Of a DNA stretch of 64,000 bases, positions 32,817 to 42,071 are shown piece after piece. A program made the translations under genes and the position numbers. Where the stretch lies: the NCBI GenBank assembly GCA_032654645.1, contig JAULAW010000005.1, forward strand, positions 372,001 through 436,000. The letters are read 5' to 3'. The notes below the pieces were generated by a model. That model did no database searches and was not told where the DNA came from. It worked only from the letters and a program-made list of their open reading frames with translations. This DNA is from CAITJF01 sp032654645. GTDB taxonomy: Bacteria > Pseudomonadota > Gammaproteobacteria > Burkholderiales > Gallionellaceae. How positions within the stretch are numbered: the stretch's first letter is position 1; every line of letters starts with the position of its first letter.

Positions 32817-35476
32817 TGGACGACACGGATATGCGCGCCGATAACAACGCCCCTGTAATAAGCTCAGAGCCGGCTCTGCGTCGGCAGGCTGAAAAGATTG
32901 CTCGTGTAAAAGAGGCCCAATCGCCGGAGCACCTCGACGCGCTGTCGCCCGAAGCAACGCGGCTAATGCTCCACGAGTTGCGCGTGCATCAGATCGAACT
33001 GGAAATGCAGAACGATGAATTGCGACAGGCACAGGTAGAGTTGGGGGCCGCACAAGCGCGCTATTTCGACCTCTATGATCTAGCCCCGGTGGGCTATTGC
33101 ACGCTCAGCAAGCAGGGGTTGTTCATACAAGCCAACCTCACCGCTGCCGCTCTGTTGGGCGTGGTTCGAAGCGCGCTGATCCAGAAGCCTTTGACTCCAT
33201 TTGTCTGCAAAGAAGACCAGGACATCTTCTACCTGTACCGCAAATATCTCTTTGAGAACGGCGAACCGCAGACTTGCGAGTTGCGCATGGTGAAGCATGA
33301 CGGCACGCAATTCTGGGCGCATCTGGTGTCAACCGCTGCGCAGGACAACGGCACGCCCGTCATTCGCATCGTGCTGAGCGATGTCACCGAACGCAAGTTG
33401 GCGGATGCAGCGTTGCGCGCCAGCGAGGCATTTAATCTCGCGATCTTGGACTCCATAAGCGCCGAAATCACCGTGCTGGACCGGAGTGGGGTCATCATGG
33501 CGGTCAACCAACCTTGGCGGCGTTTTGCTTTGGAAAACGGCATCGAGTCTGGGCAGCCTGCCCCGCATACCGAAATCGGCACCAATTACCTGGCGGCCTG
33601 TCAGTTAGGCGCTGGTTTCACCCCGGATCAAACATTGAATGCCCGCGACGGCATCCAGTCAGTGCTGGATGGAAGATTACCCAGCTTCAGCTTGGAATAC
33701 CCCTGCCATTCACCGGAGCAGCAGCGCTGGTTCAGCATGAGTGCCACTCCTCTAGGCACGGAGGGCAGGGGCGTGGTGGTCGCACATACCAACATCACCG
33801 AGCGCAAGATTGCCGAGAGCCAATTACGCAAGCTCTCGCTCGCCGTTGAGCAAAGCCCCAATACGATCCTCATCACCGATTTGGATGCCAACATCGAATA
33901 TGTTAACGATTCCTTCGTTAAGTTGACCGGCTACAGCCGTGATGAGGTGATCGGTAAAAATCCGCGTATTTTGCAGTCCGGCAAAACGCCCAAAGCAATC
34001 CACGAAGATATATGGGCACATCTGACTCGTGGCGAAATATGGCGCGGCGAGCTGATTAATAAACGCAAGGATGGCAGCGAATACATCGAGTCAGTACAGA
34101 TATCTCCGGTGCGGCAAACAGATGGCCGGATAACCCATTATTTGGCAATCAAGGAAAATATTACCGAGCAAAAGAAAGCTGAAGAGCGCATTGAAAAGCT
34201 TGCTCACTTCGATCAACTGACCGGCCTACCCAACCGCACACTTCTGATCGATCACTTTAGATTTGCATTGAGCCTGACTCAACGCAGACACGAACAACTG
34301 ACAGTGATGTTTCTCGATCTCGATCACTTCAAAGACGTCAATGACACGCTCGGACATTCCATCGGCGATCATCTGCTAATGGAAGTGGCAAAAAGACTCA
34401 AGGCAGCTTTGCGCGAGGAAGATACCGTGTCGCGCCAGGGGGGGGATGAATTCATTCTGATCATGCCAGGCACCAATGCTGAAGGCGCGGCGCGGGTAGC
34501 AACCAAGCTCATCAATGAAGTTTCCCAACCGATTCAAGCCGGGCAGCATGAGTTAATCACCACGGTTTCAATTGGAATCTCGATCTATCCACATGACGGT
34601 GATGAGCTAGAAAGTTTGTTAAAAAATGCTGACGCCGCTATGTATCGTGCCAAGCAAGAGGGCCGAAATGTGTTTCGCTTTTACACCGCCGCGATGCAAG
34701 AATTCTCGGCCCGTACCTTGCAACTGAGTAATGCAATGCGCCATGCGTTGGCACGCAATCAATTGCAGTTGCACTATCAACCGCAGGTCTCGATACAGGA
34801 CGGGCATGTTGTCGGGGCAGAAGCCTTGCTGCGTTGGCATCATCCGGAGTTGGGTGATATCTCACCTGCCGAGTTCATCCCTATCGCCGAAGGTAACGGT
34901 CAGATTCTCCCAATCGGCGAATGGGTGTTGCGCACCGCTGCCAGCCAATTGAAGGGTTGGATAGAAAGCGGGCTACCACCCATGGTTATGGCCGTGAACA
35001 TATCCGCTGTACAGTTCCGCCAACCCAACCTGCCGGAGTTGGTTACAGGTATCCTTGATGAGTTGGAATTGCCGCACGAATATTTGGAGTTGGAGCTCAC
35101 CGAAGCGGTTGCCATGGATGATCCACAAGGTGCAATTGAAATGATGGATAAACTCCATGCATTCGGCATACGAATGACCATTGACGATTTTGGCACAGGC
35201 TATTCTTCGTTGAGTTACCTGAAGCGTTTCAAAGTGTACAAGCTGAAAATAGACCAGTCATTTGTGCGTGACATTACCGACGACCCTGACGACAAAGCCA
35301 TCGTTTCCGCCATTATCAACATGGCAAGCAGCCTCGGCATACAGACCATCGCGGAAGGTGTGGAGACCGCCGGGCAGTTGGCGTTCCTACGTTTGCAGGG
35401 ATGTGATGAAGTGCAGGGATATTACTTCAGCAAGCCGCTGCCAGCGGATCAATTTGAAGTGTTTGTGAAAAGCTAG
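32816..35476 (+). CDS. PAS-GGDEF-EAL cyclic-di-GMP signalling protein
   Basis: An 886-residue protein. The start ATG 32816 overlaps the previous TGA and has GGAGG eight bases before it. An N-terminal helical segment is followed by three PAS-type domains (about 75-195, 205-330 and 335-455; e.g. NTILITDLDANIEYVNDSFVKLTGYSRDE). The GGDEF domain (about 465-625) has the intact active site RQGGDEF and an inhibitory RxxD (REED) five residues before it. The EAL domain (about 640-885) keeps AEALLRWHHPE, ELTEAVAMDD, TIDDFGTGYSSLSYLK and KIDQSFVRD. Both activities therefore look possible. It is coupled to the CheB-CheR protein. Confidence 0.94.
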   Translation: MDDTDMRADNNAPVISSEPALRRQAEKIARVKEAQSPEHLDALSPEATRLMLHELRVHQIELEMQNDELRQAQVELGAAQARYFDLYDLAPVGYCTLSKQGLFIQANLTAAALLGVVRSALIQKPLTPFVCKEDQDIFYLYRKYLFENGEPQTCELRMVKHDGTQFWAHLVSTAAQDNGTPVIRIVLSDVTERKLADAALRASEAFNLAILDSISAEITVLDRSGVIMAVNQPWRRFALENGIESGQPAPHTEIGTNYLAACQLGAGFTPDQTLNARDGIQSVLDGRLPSFSLEYPCHSPEQQRWFSMSATPLGTEGRGVVVAHTNITERKIAESQLRKLSLAVEQSPNTILITDLDANIEYVNDSFVKLTGYSRDEVIGKNPRILQSGKTPKAIHEDIWAHLTRGEIWRGELINKRKDGSEYIESVQISPVRQTDGRITHYLAIKENITEQKKAEERIEKLAHFDQLTGLPNRTLLIDHFRFALSLTQRRHEQLTVMFLDLDHFKDVNDTLGHSIGDHLLMEVAKRLKAALREEDTVSRQGGDEFILIMPGTNAEGAARVATKLINEVSQPIQAGQHELITTVSIGISIYPHDGDELESLLKNADAAMYRAKQEGRNVFRFYTAAMQEFSARTLQLSNAMRHALARNQLQLHYQPQVSIQDGHVVGAEALLRWHHPELGDISPAEFIPIAEGNGQILPIGEWVLRTAASQLKGWIESGLPPMVMAVNISAVQFRQPNLPELVTGILDELELPHEYLELELTEAVAMDDPQGAIEMMDKLHAFGIRMTIDDFGTGYSSLSYLKRFKVYKLKIDQSFVRDITDDPDDKAIVSAIINMASSLGIQTIAEGVETAGQLAFLRLQGCDEVQGYYFSKPLPADQFEVFVKS

Positions 35477-35566
35477 GTGGTTGTCACAGGCAGCTTCGTG
35501 TGGAGCAGAACTTGATGATATGACGGTGTGTGTCAGACTAATGGTACGTTTGTAATTTCCCACTCC

Positions 35567-36280
35567 CTAAGACGTGTGGCAAAACAATTCCCAACCCGCC
35601 AGCCCTGTAGCCCACAGTTTGTATAATCCATAAACACCCAACCCGGCCACCAGCAAACCGGCGCTCAGCCGCACCGGCTTGAGCTGCATGAATTTTTTAA
35701 CGCTGCTATAAAACAATCCCACTGCGAGTAGATTTGGCAGGGTGCCCAAGCCAAAAGCCAGCATGACCAACCCTCCGCGCAACGCATCGCCCATTGCCAG
35801 AGCGCTCAACAAAACGGTGTACACCAATCCGCAAGGCAGCCAGCCCCATAACACGCCCAACCCAAAAGCTTTGGGCAATGTATTGACCGGGAGCAGACTG
35901 CGGCTGTACGGCTGGATTTTTTTCCACAGCATGCCGCCGACGTTCTCGATATGGCGCACGCCTTGCCAGATTCCTGCCAAATAGCTTCCCATCATGATCA
36001 ACATGATGCTGGCAAGCGCGAACAGCGTCTGCTGCACCGGCAGAATGCCTTTCAGCATCAGGCCGCTGTTGCCGATTGCGCCTACGATCACGCCTGCGGT
36101 GGTATAGCTCAATAGCCTGCCGCCGTTGTATGCCAAATGGTAAAGCACTGGCATGCGGTTGCCGGGAAGCTGCATGGATACCGCTCCGACAATACCGCCG
36201 CACATTCCCGCGCAGTGCACCCCGCCCAACAGTCCGGCGCTGAACACCGAAACCAGAACCAGCCACAAGTAAGCATCCAT
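35567..36280 (-). CDS. TauE/SafE-family membrane protein
   Basis: A 237-residue protein from MDAYLWLVLVSVFSAGLLGGVHCAGMCGGIVGA. The HCAGMCGGI motif and about six hydrophobic helices identify the SafE-like transporter family that often lies near cytochrome oxidase or copper-handling genes. MAFGLGTLPNLLAVGLF near the C-terminus is typical. ATG 36280 is used because an upstream in-frame codon extends into non-family sequence. The substrate is unknown. It is divergent from the gene set starting at 36548. Confidence 0.82.
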   Translation of the reverse strand: MDAYLWLVLVSVFSAGLLGGVHCAGMCGGIVGAVSMQLPGNRMPVLYHLAYNGGRLLSYTTAGVIVGAIGNSGLMLKGILPVQQTLFALASIMLIMMGSYLAGIWQGVRHIENVGGMLWKKIQPYSRSLLPVNTLPKAFGLGVLWGWLPCGLVYTVLLSALAMGDALRGGLVMLAFGLGTLPNLLAVGLFYSSVKKFMQLKPVRLSAGLLVAGLGVYGLYKLWATGLAGWELFCHTS

Positions 36281-36547
36281 AGCAGTCGTGCGTGCCCCGT
36301 TCAGCTCACGCGATGCGCGACAGCACAGCCGCATTCTTCCGCGCCATGCACTTGAATACGTTTTTTGCCAATTTAATACCTATTGTAGTAATCTGCATCC
36401 CGGATACCCCTCTATTGATGGACATGAAAATTTTCACTCTGCCACTTTGATGCCATCCCGAATAGTGGGCATCCGTTGCATTATTGGGCAAGACCTCCAT
36501 GCGAAATTGATGTCATCACCGAAAATACAATAAATCAGGGGAAAATC

Positions 36548-37066
36548 ATGCATCAGCAGTTTAGCATTTCACCCGAAGAGGGCAAGCGCGCCAAGTGGCC
36601 ACACGAGATTTTTCTGATCAACCTGGTCTTTAATCACATATTTGTTTTCGTCGCCACGGTTGCGGTGGTCGGCACCGTTCCACTGTTACCAGCGCTGGTT
36701 CCTGTTATTTCGCTTTCCATCATCGGCTATATCATCTTTAAATCCAAGCAAGTCGCCGCCAGTAATGAGACGTGGTTCGTCAAGTCACACTGGCGGATTG
36801 GAGCCCGGCGCAATCGGATTTTCATGCTGATGCTGGCCGTCACCTGCCTGGTATGCGGCGGCGGGTTTTGGCTTTCCAAAATGTTGGGTTGGGCCAAAAT
36901 TCCGACCATCGCCCTGATCGGAGGCGTGGGACTGTTGCCATTCATGGTGTCGTTGCTGGTGCTGATTGTGCTCGGCAATGACTCGGTGCATCTGGCGCGC
37001 ACCGGTAAACTGCCAAGCCGCTTTATAGAGCAAAATCCCGACCTGCACCCCGCATCCGCCCAGTGA
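36548..37066 (+). CDS. Hypothetical inner-membrane protein (172 aa)
   Basis: It starts MHQQFSISPEEGKRAKWPHE behind GGGGAAAATC. Four hydrophobic segments are visible: IFLINLVFNHIFVFVATVAVV, LLPALVPVISLSIIGYIIF, IFMLMLAVTCLVCGGGFWL and IALIGGVGLLPFMVSLLVLIVLG. I do not recognise a characterised family. It is first of a run of same-strand genes that includes DUF2249 and NnrS-like proteins, so a role in respiratory or nitrogen-oxide metabolism is plausible by context. Confidence 0.72.
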   Translation: MHQQFSISPEEGKRAKWPHEIFLINLVFNHIFVFVATVAVVGTVPLLPALVPVISLSIIGYIIFKSKQVAASNETWFVKSHWRIGARRNRIFMLMLAVTCLVCGGGFWLSKMLGWAKIPTIALIGGVGLLPFMVSLLVLIVLGNDSVHLARTGKLPSRFIEQNPDLHPASAQ

Positions 37067-37082
37067 ATTTACTTGCTCAAAA

Positions 37083-37757
37083 ATGACGATGGAACGCAAA
37101 CTGTACTGGGGCATCGGCATCCTCTCGGTTTTGATTCTTGTGGGCTCGTTTCTCATGCCGGGCAAACCAATCGAGAAAGCGGACTTGCCCTGGCACATCG
37201 AACATCCTACGGCAGATTCCCTGCGCATCTTTGGCCTGACATTGGGTCAGTCCACCACCAATGAAGCCGAGCAGCGTTTCCGGGAGGAAGCCAAGTCCAG
37301 CCTTTTCAAATCACCGGGTGGGCAGTTGGTTGCCGAAATGTTTTTCGAGCAAGTTACTCTGGCGGGATTGAAATCCAAAATCGTCATAAGCATCGCCGTT
37401 CCGGATGCAGAATTGCAAGGTATGTACGAACGCGGCTTGCGCATGAGCGGTACCGGCAGCGGCAAGAAAATCACGCTGGCACCGGATGACGTGGCCCGGG
37501 TGCGCGCGCTGCCGATCAGCAGCCTGACCTACATGCCATCAGCCCGTCTGGAAGAAGGGATTGTCAGCAAGCGTTTCGGCCAACCGGCACAACGCATCAA
37601 GGAAAAGATCGGCGGCGTTGTCCATTGGCTGTATCCACAACACGGGCTGGACATTACCCTGGGCAGCGAGAGTGGGTCTGTGCTGCAATATGTTCCGCCC
37701 AAAGACTTCGATAAGCTGCTGCAACCTTTGCTCGCAAGCGGAGAAGCGCTCAGTTAG
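37083..37757 (+). CDS. Hypothetical membrane-anchored protein (224 aa)
   Basis: An N-terminal anchor (LYWGIGILSVLILVGSFLM) is followed by a soluble domain with WHIEHPTADSLRIFGLTLGQSTTNEAEQRF, a pattern like small periplasmic proteins with an SmpA-like fold, and a C-terminal FGQPAQRIKEKIGGVVHWLYPQHGLDITLG. It lies 16 bases after the preceding membrane protein, so it is probably coexpressed. Function unknown. Confidence 0.72.
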   Translation: MTMERKLYWGIGILSVLILVGSFLMPGKPIEKADLPWHIEHPTADSLRIFGLTLGQSTTNEAEQRFREEAKSSLFKSPGGQLVAEMFFEQVTLAGLKSKIVISIAVPDAELQGMYERGLRMSGTGSGKKITLAPDDVARVRALPISSLTYMPSARLEEGIVSKRFGQPAQRIKEKIGGVVHWLYPQHGLDITLGSESGSVLQYVPPKDFDKLLQPLLASGEALS

Positions 37758-37957
37758 CTTGTGGAATTTCTGAGTGTGGTTATGCCGGGCTTGTTCAGCT
37801 GTTCGCGCCGATTTACTTTTGGCGCCTTTAAGCTCACTTCGAACTTGAACCCGTGTAATGAGGTTCTGGCAGAAACACTAAAGCTTGCATTTTTTCTATG
37901 CCCTATTAAAATAGTCAGGTATTAACTTTTTCAACCATTAACATTAAGGAACCAAAA

Positions 37958-38218
37958 ATGGCTCACGATTGCTCCCACTCCACTACTCCAGACATGCGCT
38001 ACCCGTTCGACGCACGTGGTGTCGCCAAGCGCTTCCGCCACGCGGCAATTTTTGGCGCGCTGGATTCCCTGAACCCGGGCGAAACCATGCTCTTCTGCAA
38101 CGACCACGACCCGCTGCCGTTGCTCTCCCAACTGACACAACGCTACGGCAACGGTATCGAAATCAATTATGTCGCCCGCGATCCGGGGCAGATCGTCATC
38201 GAGTTCAACCGTAAATAA
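37958..38218 (+). CDS. DUF2249-domain protein
   Basis: An 86-residue protein. The DUF2249 features are the Asp-Ala-Arg start of the domain (YPFDARGVAKRFRHAAIFGALDSLNPGETMLFCNDHDPLPLL) and the C-terminal RDPGQIVIEF. An N-terminal HDCSHS stretch could bind metal. Members are common near denitrification and hemerythrin genes, and the fold is SirA/TusA-like. The ATG is preceded by TTAAGGAACC. Six bases separate it from the next gene. Confidence 0.88.
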   Translation: MAHDCSHSTTPDMRYPFDARGVAKRFRHAAIFGALDSLNPGETMLFCNDHDPLPLLSQLTQRYGNGIEINYVARDPGQIVIEFNRK

Positions 38219-38224
38219 CCGCTG

Positions 38225-39340
38225 ATGCTGGTTTTACTGGTGCTGATGGCGGCGGTGAGTTTCGCCGCTGCCATCGCACTGCCTTTGCTCTACCCTGTTC
38301 CGGTTTCTGCACATATCCATCTCGCCTTGGCATCGGGTATCATGCCACTGATTTTCGGCGCCATGACCCATTTCGTGCCGGTGCTGACGCGCAGCGCCGC
38401 ACCCCACATGGGCGTGCGCTTGATTCCGCTGCTGATGTTAATCACCGGCACGCTGGCGTTTTTCTCCTTTGCCGCATCGAACCAGATTTATTATTTCGCC
38501 GCATTTTTTGCGCTTGCCTTGGCAATTTTTTTCGCTACATGGATCACCCGGCGCGCCGACAAAGCCGTGGGTAAACCTCACCCCTGCCTATACTGGTATC
38601 TCGGTGCAATTGCCTGCCTGACCCTGGCATTTGCCGCAGTATTGGCCATGGCGTTGTGGCCGGAACAACGCCTGGCACTGAAACGCTTGCACCTGCACCT
38701 CAACACCTTGGGCTTTATCGGGCTGACCGCAGTTGCCACCCTGCAAGTGCTGCTGCCCACCGCTACCGGGCGGCCCGACCCGCAGGCTGCCGCGAGACTG
38801 CGCCAGGATCTGAAATGGGCGTTGGGTGGCACACTGTTGGTGTCCGTTGGAGCGGCTTGGTTCAAGCCTTTGGCATGGGCAGGGGTGGCGCTGTGGATAG
38901 TTCCGTTGGTTCATTTAGGCAATGCCTGGCTCACCCTTTATTTACGCGAAGTTCGCCAGCTCCACGGCGCCACATCATCGCTTGCTGCGGCGCTGACCGG
39001 GTTTTCTGCCGCAATGCTGTTCGGCGCACTGCACGCGGGCGGCATCCTGAATACGACAAACACTGCTCACGCCTTTATCCTCGCCTTCCTGTTTCCTCTG
39101 GTGACCGGCGCGGTTAGCCAGTTATTACCCGTCTGGGCGCGCCCCGGCCCGCAAACCGCCTGGCACACATTGGTTCGGCAACACCTTGGAAAGGGCGGGG
39201 GCTACCGCGCCATGCTGTTTCTTGCTGGCGGGTTGTCATTGGGGCTGGGCTGGCGCGGCGGGCTGCTGCTCTCAATCGCAGCACTGGCCGCCTTCTTGCT
39301 GCAGCTCGCGACAACGGCGCGGCCTGCTTCTGCCACCTGA
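38225..39340 (+). CDS. NnrS-like multi-helix membrane protein
   Basis: A 371-residue protein with about ten to twelve hydrophobic helices. His residues sit within or next to helices (VSAHIHLALASGIMPLIFGAMTHFVPVL, LHLHLNTLGFIGLTAVATLQ and GALHAGGI), as in NnrS and heme/copper membrane proteins. It lacks a soluble domain. It directly follows the DUF2249 gene and precedes a DUF59 gene, a set I associate with nitric-oxide-related clusters. Assignment to NnrS proper is tentative. Confidence 0.7.
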   Translation: MLVLLVLMAAVSFAAAIALPLLYPVPVSAHIHLALASGIMPLIFGAMTHFVPVLTRSAAPHMGVRLIPLLMLITGTLAFFSFAASNQIYYFAAFFALALAIFFATWITRRADKAVGKPHPCLYWYLGAIACLTLAFAAVLAMALWPEQRLALKRLHLHLNTLGFIGLTAVATLQVLLPTATGRPDPQAAARLRQDLKWALGGTLLVSVGAAWFKPLAWAGVALWIVPLVHLGNAWLTLYLREVRQLHGATSSLAAALTGFSAAMLFGALHAGGILNTTNTAHAFILAFLFPLVTGAVSQLLPVWARPGPQTAWHTLVRQHLGKGGGYRAMLFLAGGLSLGLGWRGGLLLSIAALAAFLLQLATTARPASAT

Positions 39341-39354
39341 AAATGGAACGAGCC

Positions 39355-39672
39355 ATGTCACAATCTGAAATGCCCACCAAGGAAACTGTCCTGAATATTC
39401 TGCATAACGTCATCGACCCGGAAGTCGGCGTGAATATCGTCGATCTGGGCCTGGTGTATGGCGTGGAAATTTCCGGCAACAAACTGCGTGTCGATCTGAC
39501 CATGACCACACCGGCTTGCCCGATGGGGGACATGATTCTCGATGATGCGCGGCGAGCCTTGGCAGGGCTGGCGCCAGCAAATGCCGAAATCGACCTGAAC
39601 CTGGTGTGGGAACCCCCGTGGAGCCCGGACAAAATGAGCGATAACGCGCGCGATCATTTCGGCTGGGATTAA
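39355..39672 (+). CDS. DUF59/MIP18-family iron-sulfur assembly-like protein
   Basis: A 105-residue protein of the SufT/PaaD family. Key parts are VIDPEVGVNIVDLGLVYGVEI, the conserved Cys in MTTPACPMGDMILDDARRAL, and LVWEPPWSPDKMSDNARDHFGW. Such proteins help deliver or repair Fe-S clusters in target enzymes. The start could be 39343 or 39355; MSQSEMP at 39355 has GGAACGAG in front. It is embedded between the two NnrS-like genes. Confidence 0.87.
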   Translation: MSQSEMPTKETVLNILHNVIDPEVGVNIVDLGLVYGVEISGNKLRVDLTMTTPACPMGDMILDDARRALAGLAPANAEIDLNLVWEPPWSPDKMSDNARDHFGWD

Positions 39673-39689
39673 ACCTACGAACCAACATT

Positions 39690-40781
39690 ATGATGACTGC
39701 ACGACCCGGTAATTTGGGCGTTCCATTCCGCCTTCCGCTGTTGATCCTGGGGTTTGTATCCCTGGCATCGGGCGTGTTGGCTGGCCTCGCACGGTTGGGC
39801 TGGGGAGTACCGCTTCCCTCGGCGCAAGTAGTGTTGCTGCATGGGCCACTAATGGTGTGCGGCTTCCTCGGCACCGTTATCGGCCTGGAACGAGCGGTTG
39901 CACTGGGCCGCCGCTGGGCCTATGCCGGCCCGCTGTTGACCGGGTTGGGCGGAGTCGCGCTCCTGCTCGGCTTTCCACCCTTTGTAGGCGCATCAGCCAT
40001 GGCGCTTGGCAGTGCCGTGCTGCTCGCCGGAACCGCCCTGATCATGCTGCGCCAGCGTGAGCTGTTCATGGTCACCATGGTGCTCGGCGCAACCAGCTGG
40101 CTGGCTGGAAATTTGCTGTGGTTGAACGGCGCCCCGGTGACGGGAGCGGTGGCGCTTTGGATAAACTTCCTGGTGCTGACTATTGCCGGTGAGCGGCTCG
40201 AACTGTCGCGCTTCCTGCCCCCTTCACCTATTGCGAAACTGGTTTTTGCGCTCATCCTTGCAGTGCTTATGGCAGGCGGCATCCTCAGCGCAACCAGTGC
40301 CGACATTGTCATGTATGGCGGCGGCCTGCTCGGGCTGGCGCTGTGGCTGCTGCGCCAGGACATCGCGCGCCGCACCATAAAACAACAAGGGTTGACCCGC
40401 TTCATCGCCGTGTGCCTGCTCTCCGGCTATGCCTGGCTCGCCATCGGCAGCATTATGCTGCTTGCCGCTGGCGGGCTGGCCGGGGCGGCTTACGATGCGG
40501 TGCTGCATGCCATCCTGATCGGCTTTGTATTCTCGATGGTATTCGGCCATGCACCTATCATTTTCCCCGCCGTGGTGCGGGTCAGGATGCCTTATCACTG
40601 GACTTTCTATCTGCCGCTGCTGGCGCTGCATGCGTCACTGCTGGTGCGCCTCGCCGGCGACGGGCTGAACCAGCCGGAACTGCGCAGCATCGGCGGATTA
40701 TTGAATGCGGCGGCGCTGGTGCTGTTCATCCTGAGTACCGTCAGCAGCGTGATCCGTGGTTTCAGTGCAGGCAAAAATTGA
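39690..40781 (+). CDS. NnrS-like multi-helix membrane protein, second copy
   Basis: A 363-residue protein with about eleven to twelve hydrophobic helices. VVLLHGPLMVCGFLGTVIGLERAVAL and VLHAILIGFVFSMVFGHAPIIFPAVVR place conserved His residues as in NnrS relatives. It differs from the protein at 38225 but has a similar overall layout. It begins MMTARPG (39690 or 39693) 17 bases after the DUF59 gene. The substrate or cofactor is unknown; heme or copper binding is a family-based expectation. Confidence 0.72.
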   Translation: MMTARPGNLGVPFRLPLLILGFVSLASGVLAGLARLGWGVPLPSAQVVLLHGPLMVCGFLGTVIGLERAVALGRRWAYAGPLLTGLGGVALLLGFPPFVGASAMALGSAVLLAGTALIMLRQRELFMVTMVLGATSWLAGNLLWLNGAPVTGAVALWINFLVLTIAGERLELSRFLPPSPIAKLVFALILAVLMAGGILSATSADIVMYGGGLLGLALWLLRQDIARRTIKQQGLTRFIAVCLLSGYAWLAIGSIMLLAAGGLAGAAYDAVLHAILIGFVFSMVFGHAPIIFPAVVRVRMPYHWTFYLPLLALHASLLVRLAGDGLNQPELRSIGGLLNAAALVLFILSTVSSVIRGFSAGKN

Positions 40782-40830
40782 ATTCTCATCTACGAGCGCC
40801 GCTTTTAATACCTGCCAAACAGATTAGCTC

Positions 40831-42009
40831 ATGAAACTGATCGATACATGCAATGCATTTGTACCCGGTGAAATGGTTACAGTTGTCCCAAACAGGGCAG
40901 GGAAACTTTCATCGCTGAAATTTGCCGTTAAAGAACTCTTCGATGTCAAAGGGTTCGTTACAGGCGCTGGAAATGTACATTGGAAAAACACACATCCGGT
41001 AGCCGAAGTGACAGCACCCGCTGTTGAAATGCTGTTAAATGAAGGCGCTGCTTTGATGGGCAAAACCATTTCAGACGAAATGGCTTTTTCTCTTAATGGC
41101 GAAAACATCCATTACGGCACCCCGCTCAACCCTGAATGCCCGGATAGGATTCCGGGTGGCTCTTCCAGTGGTTCCGCATCAGCGGTCGCCGGTGGATTAG
41201 TAGATTTTGCTCTGGGCACCGACACCGCCGGTTCTGTGCGCATCCCCGCATCGTATTGCGGTATATATGGCTTCCGCCCAACGCATGGCGCCATTTCGCT
41301 GGCAGGCGTTCACCCGATGGCGCCCAGCTTCGACGTGGCCGGCTGGTTTGCCAGAACACCGGATGTTCTCGCGAAAGCGGGTGGCGTGCTGCTGGGTATG
41401 GAAATACCGGTATTTAAAGCCTGCAAATTTGTGATAGCACGCGATTTGTTTGACATAAAGGACCCCGTTGTTGCATCAAAGTACGACACCTTTATTCAAA
41501 GGTTATCCAAATTTTCTGTCGAGATTACCGAGACAGAACTCGGTAAACCTGATTTCCAGACATGGATAGAAGTGCTGAGAACCATCCAATGGTGGGAATT
41601 AAATCAAGCGCACGGTACATGGATATTTCAGAACCTCGATACGTTTGGCGAAGAAATTCGCGGCAGGCTGGAAAAAATATCATCCGTCACCAAGGCTGAC
41701 ATGGAGAAAAAAAGACTGGCCAGAAAGCAGCTCATCAGCCAAATCGAAAATATTCTTTCCCCTGAAACCATCATTGTTTTTCCGACAGCACCCGATGTTG
41801 CTCCTTTAAAAGGCAGGCCTATGGAAGAAGCCAGGGCATCGCGTGCCAACACGATGAAACATACTTGTATCGCTACTGTTGCCGGTTTGCCCCAAGTCTC
41901 GATGCCGTTGCTAGGAAAAGACGGGTGCCCAATCGGAATATCTTTTTTGGGTGCTCGTGGGCAAGATGGTCTGCTATTGGCGGCGGCTCAACTTATCGGG
42001 AAAAGCTGA
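40831..42009 (+). CDS. Amidase
   Basis: A 392-residue amidase-signature enzyme. The Ser-cisSer-Lys triad can be read: Lys in KFAVKELFDVKG, the Ser of GGSSSGSASAVAGG and the nucleophile in LGTDTAGSVRIPASYCG. It hydrolyses an amide, but the substrate is not predictable. The family includes short forms such as AtzE-like and GatA-like proteins; the absence of gatB/gatC neighbours argues against a tRNA role. It starts 49 bases after the NnrS-like gene and may be separately expressed. Confidence 0.9.
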   Translation: MKLIDTCNAFVPGEMVTVVPNRAGKLSSLKFAVKELFDVKGFVTGAGNVHWKNTHPVAEVTAPAVEMLLNEGAALMGKTISDEMAFSLNGENIHYGTPLNPECPDRIPGGSSSGSASAVAGGLVDFALGTDTAGSVRIPASYCGIYGFRPTHGAISLAGVHPMAPSFDVAGWFARTPDVLAKAGGVLLGMEIPVFKACKFVIARDLFDIKDPVVASKYDTFIQRLSKFSVEITETELGKPDFQTWIEVLRTIQWWELNQAHGTWIFQNLDTFGEEIRGRLEKISSVTKADMEKKRLARKQLISQIENILSPETIIVFPTAPDVAPLKGRPMEEARASRANTMKHTCIATVAGLPQVSMPLLGKDGCPIGISFLGARGQDGLLLAAAQLIGKS

Positions 42010-42071
42010 AAGCTGTTCTTGGCGTTTTCAGAAAGCGGCAGTGAATGTTCATTAAGGCCTGTGCTAACGGC

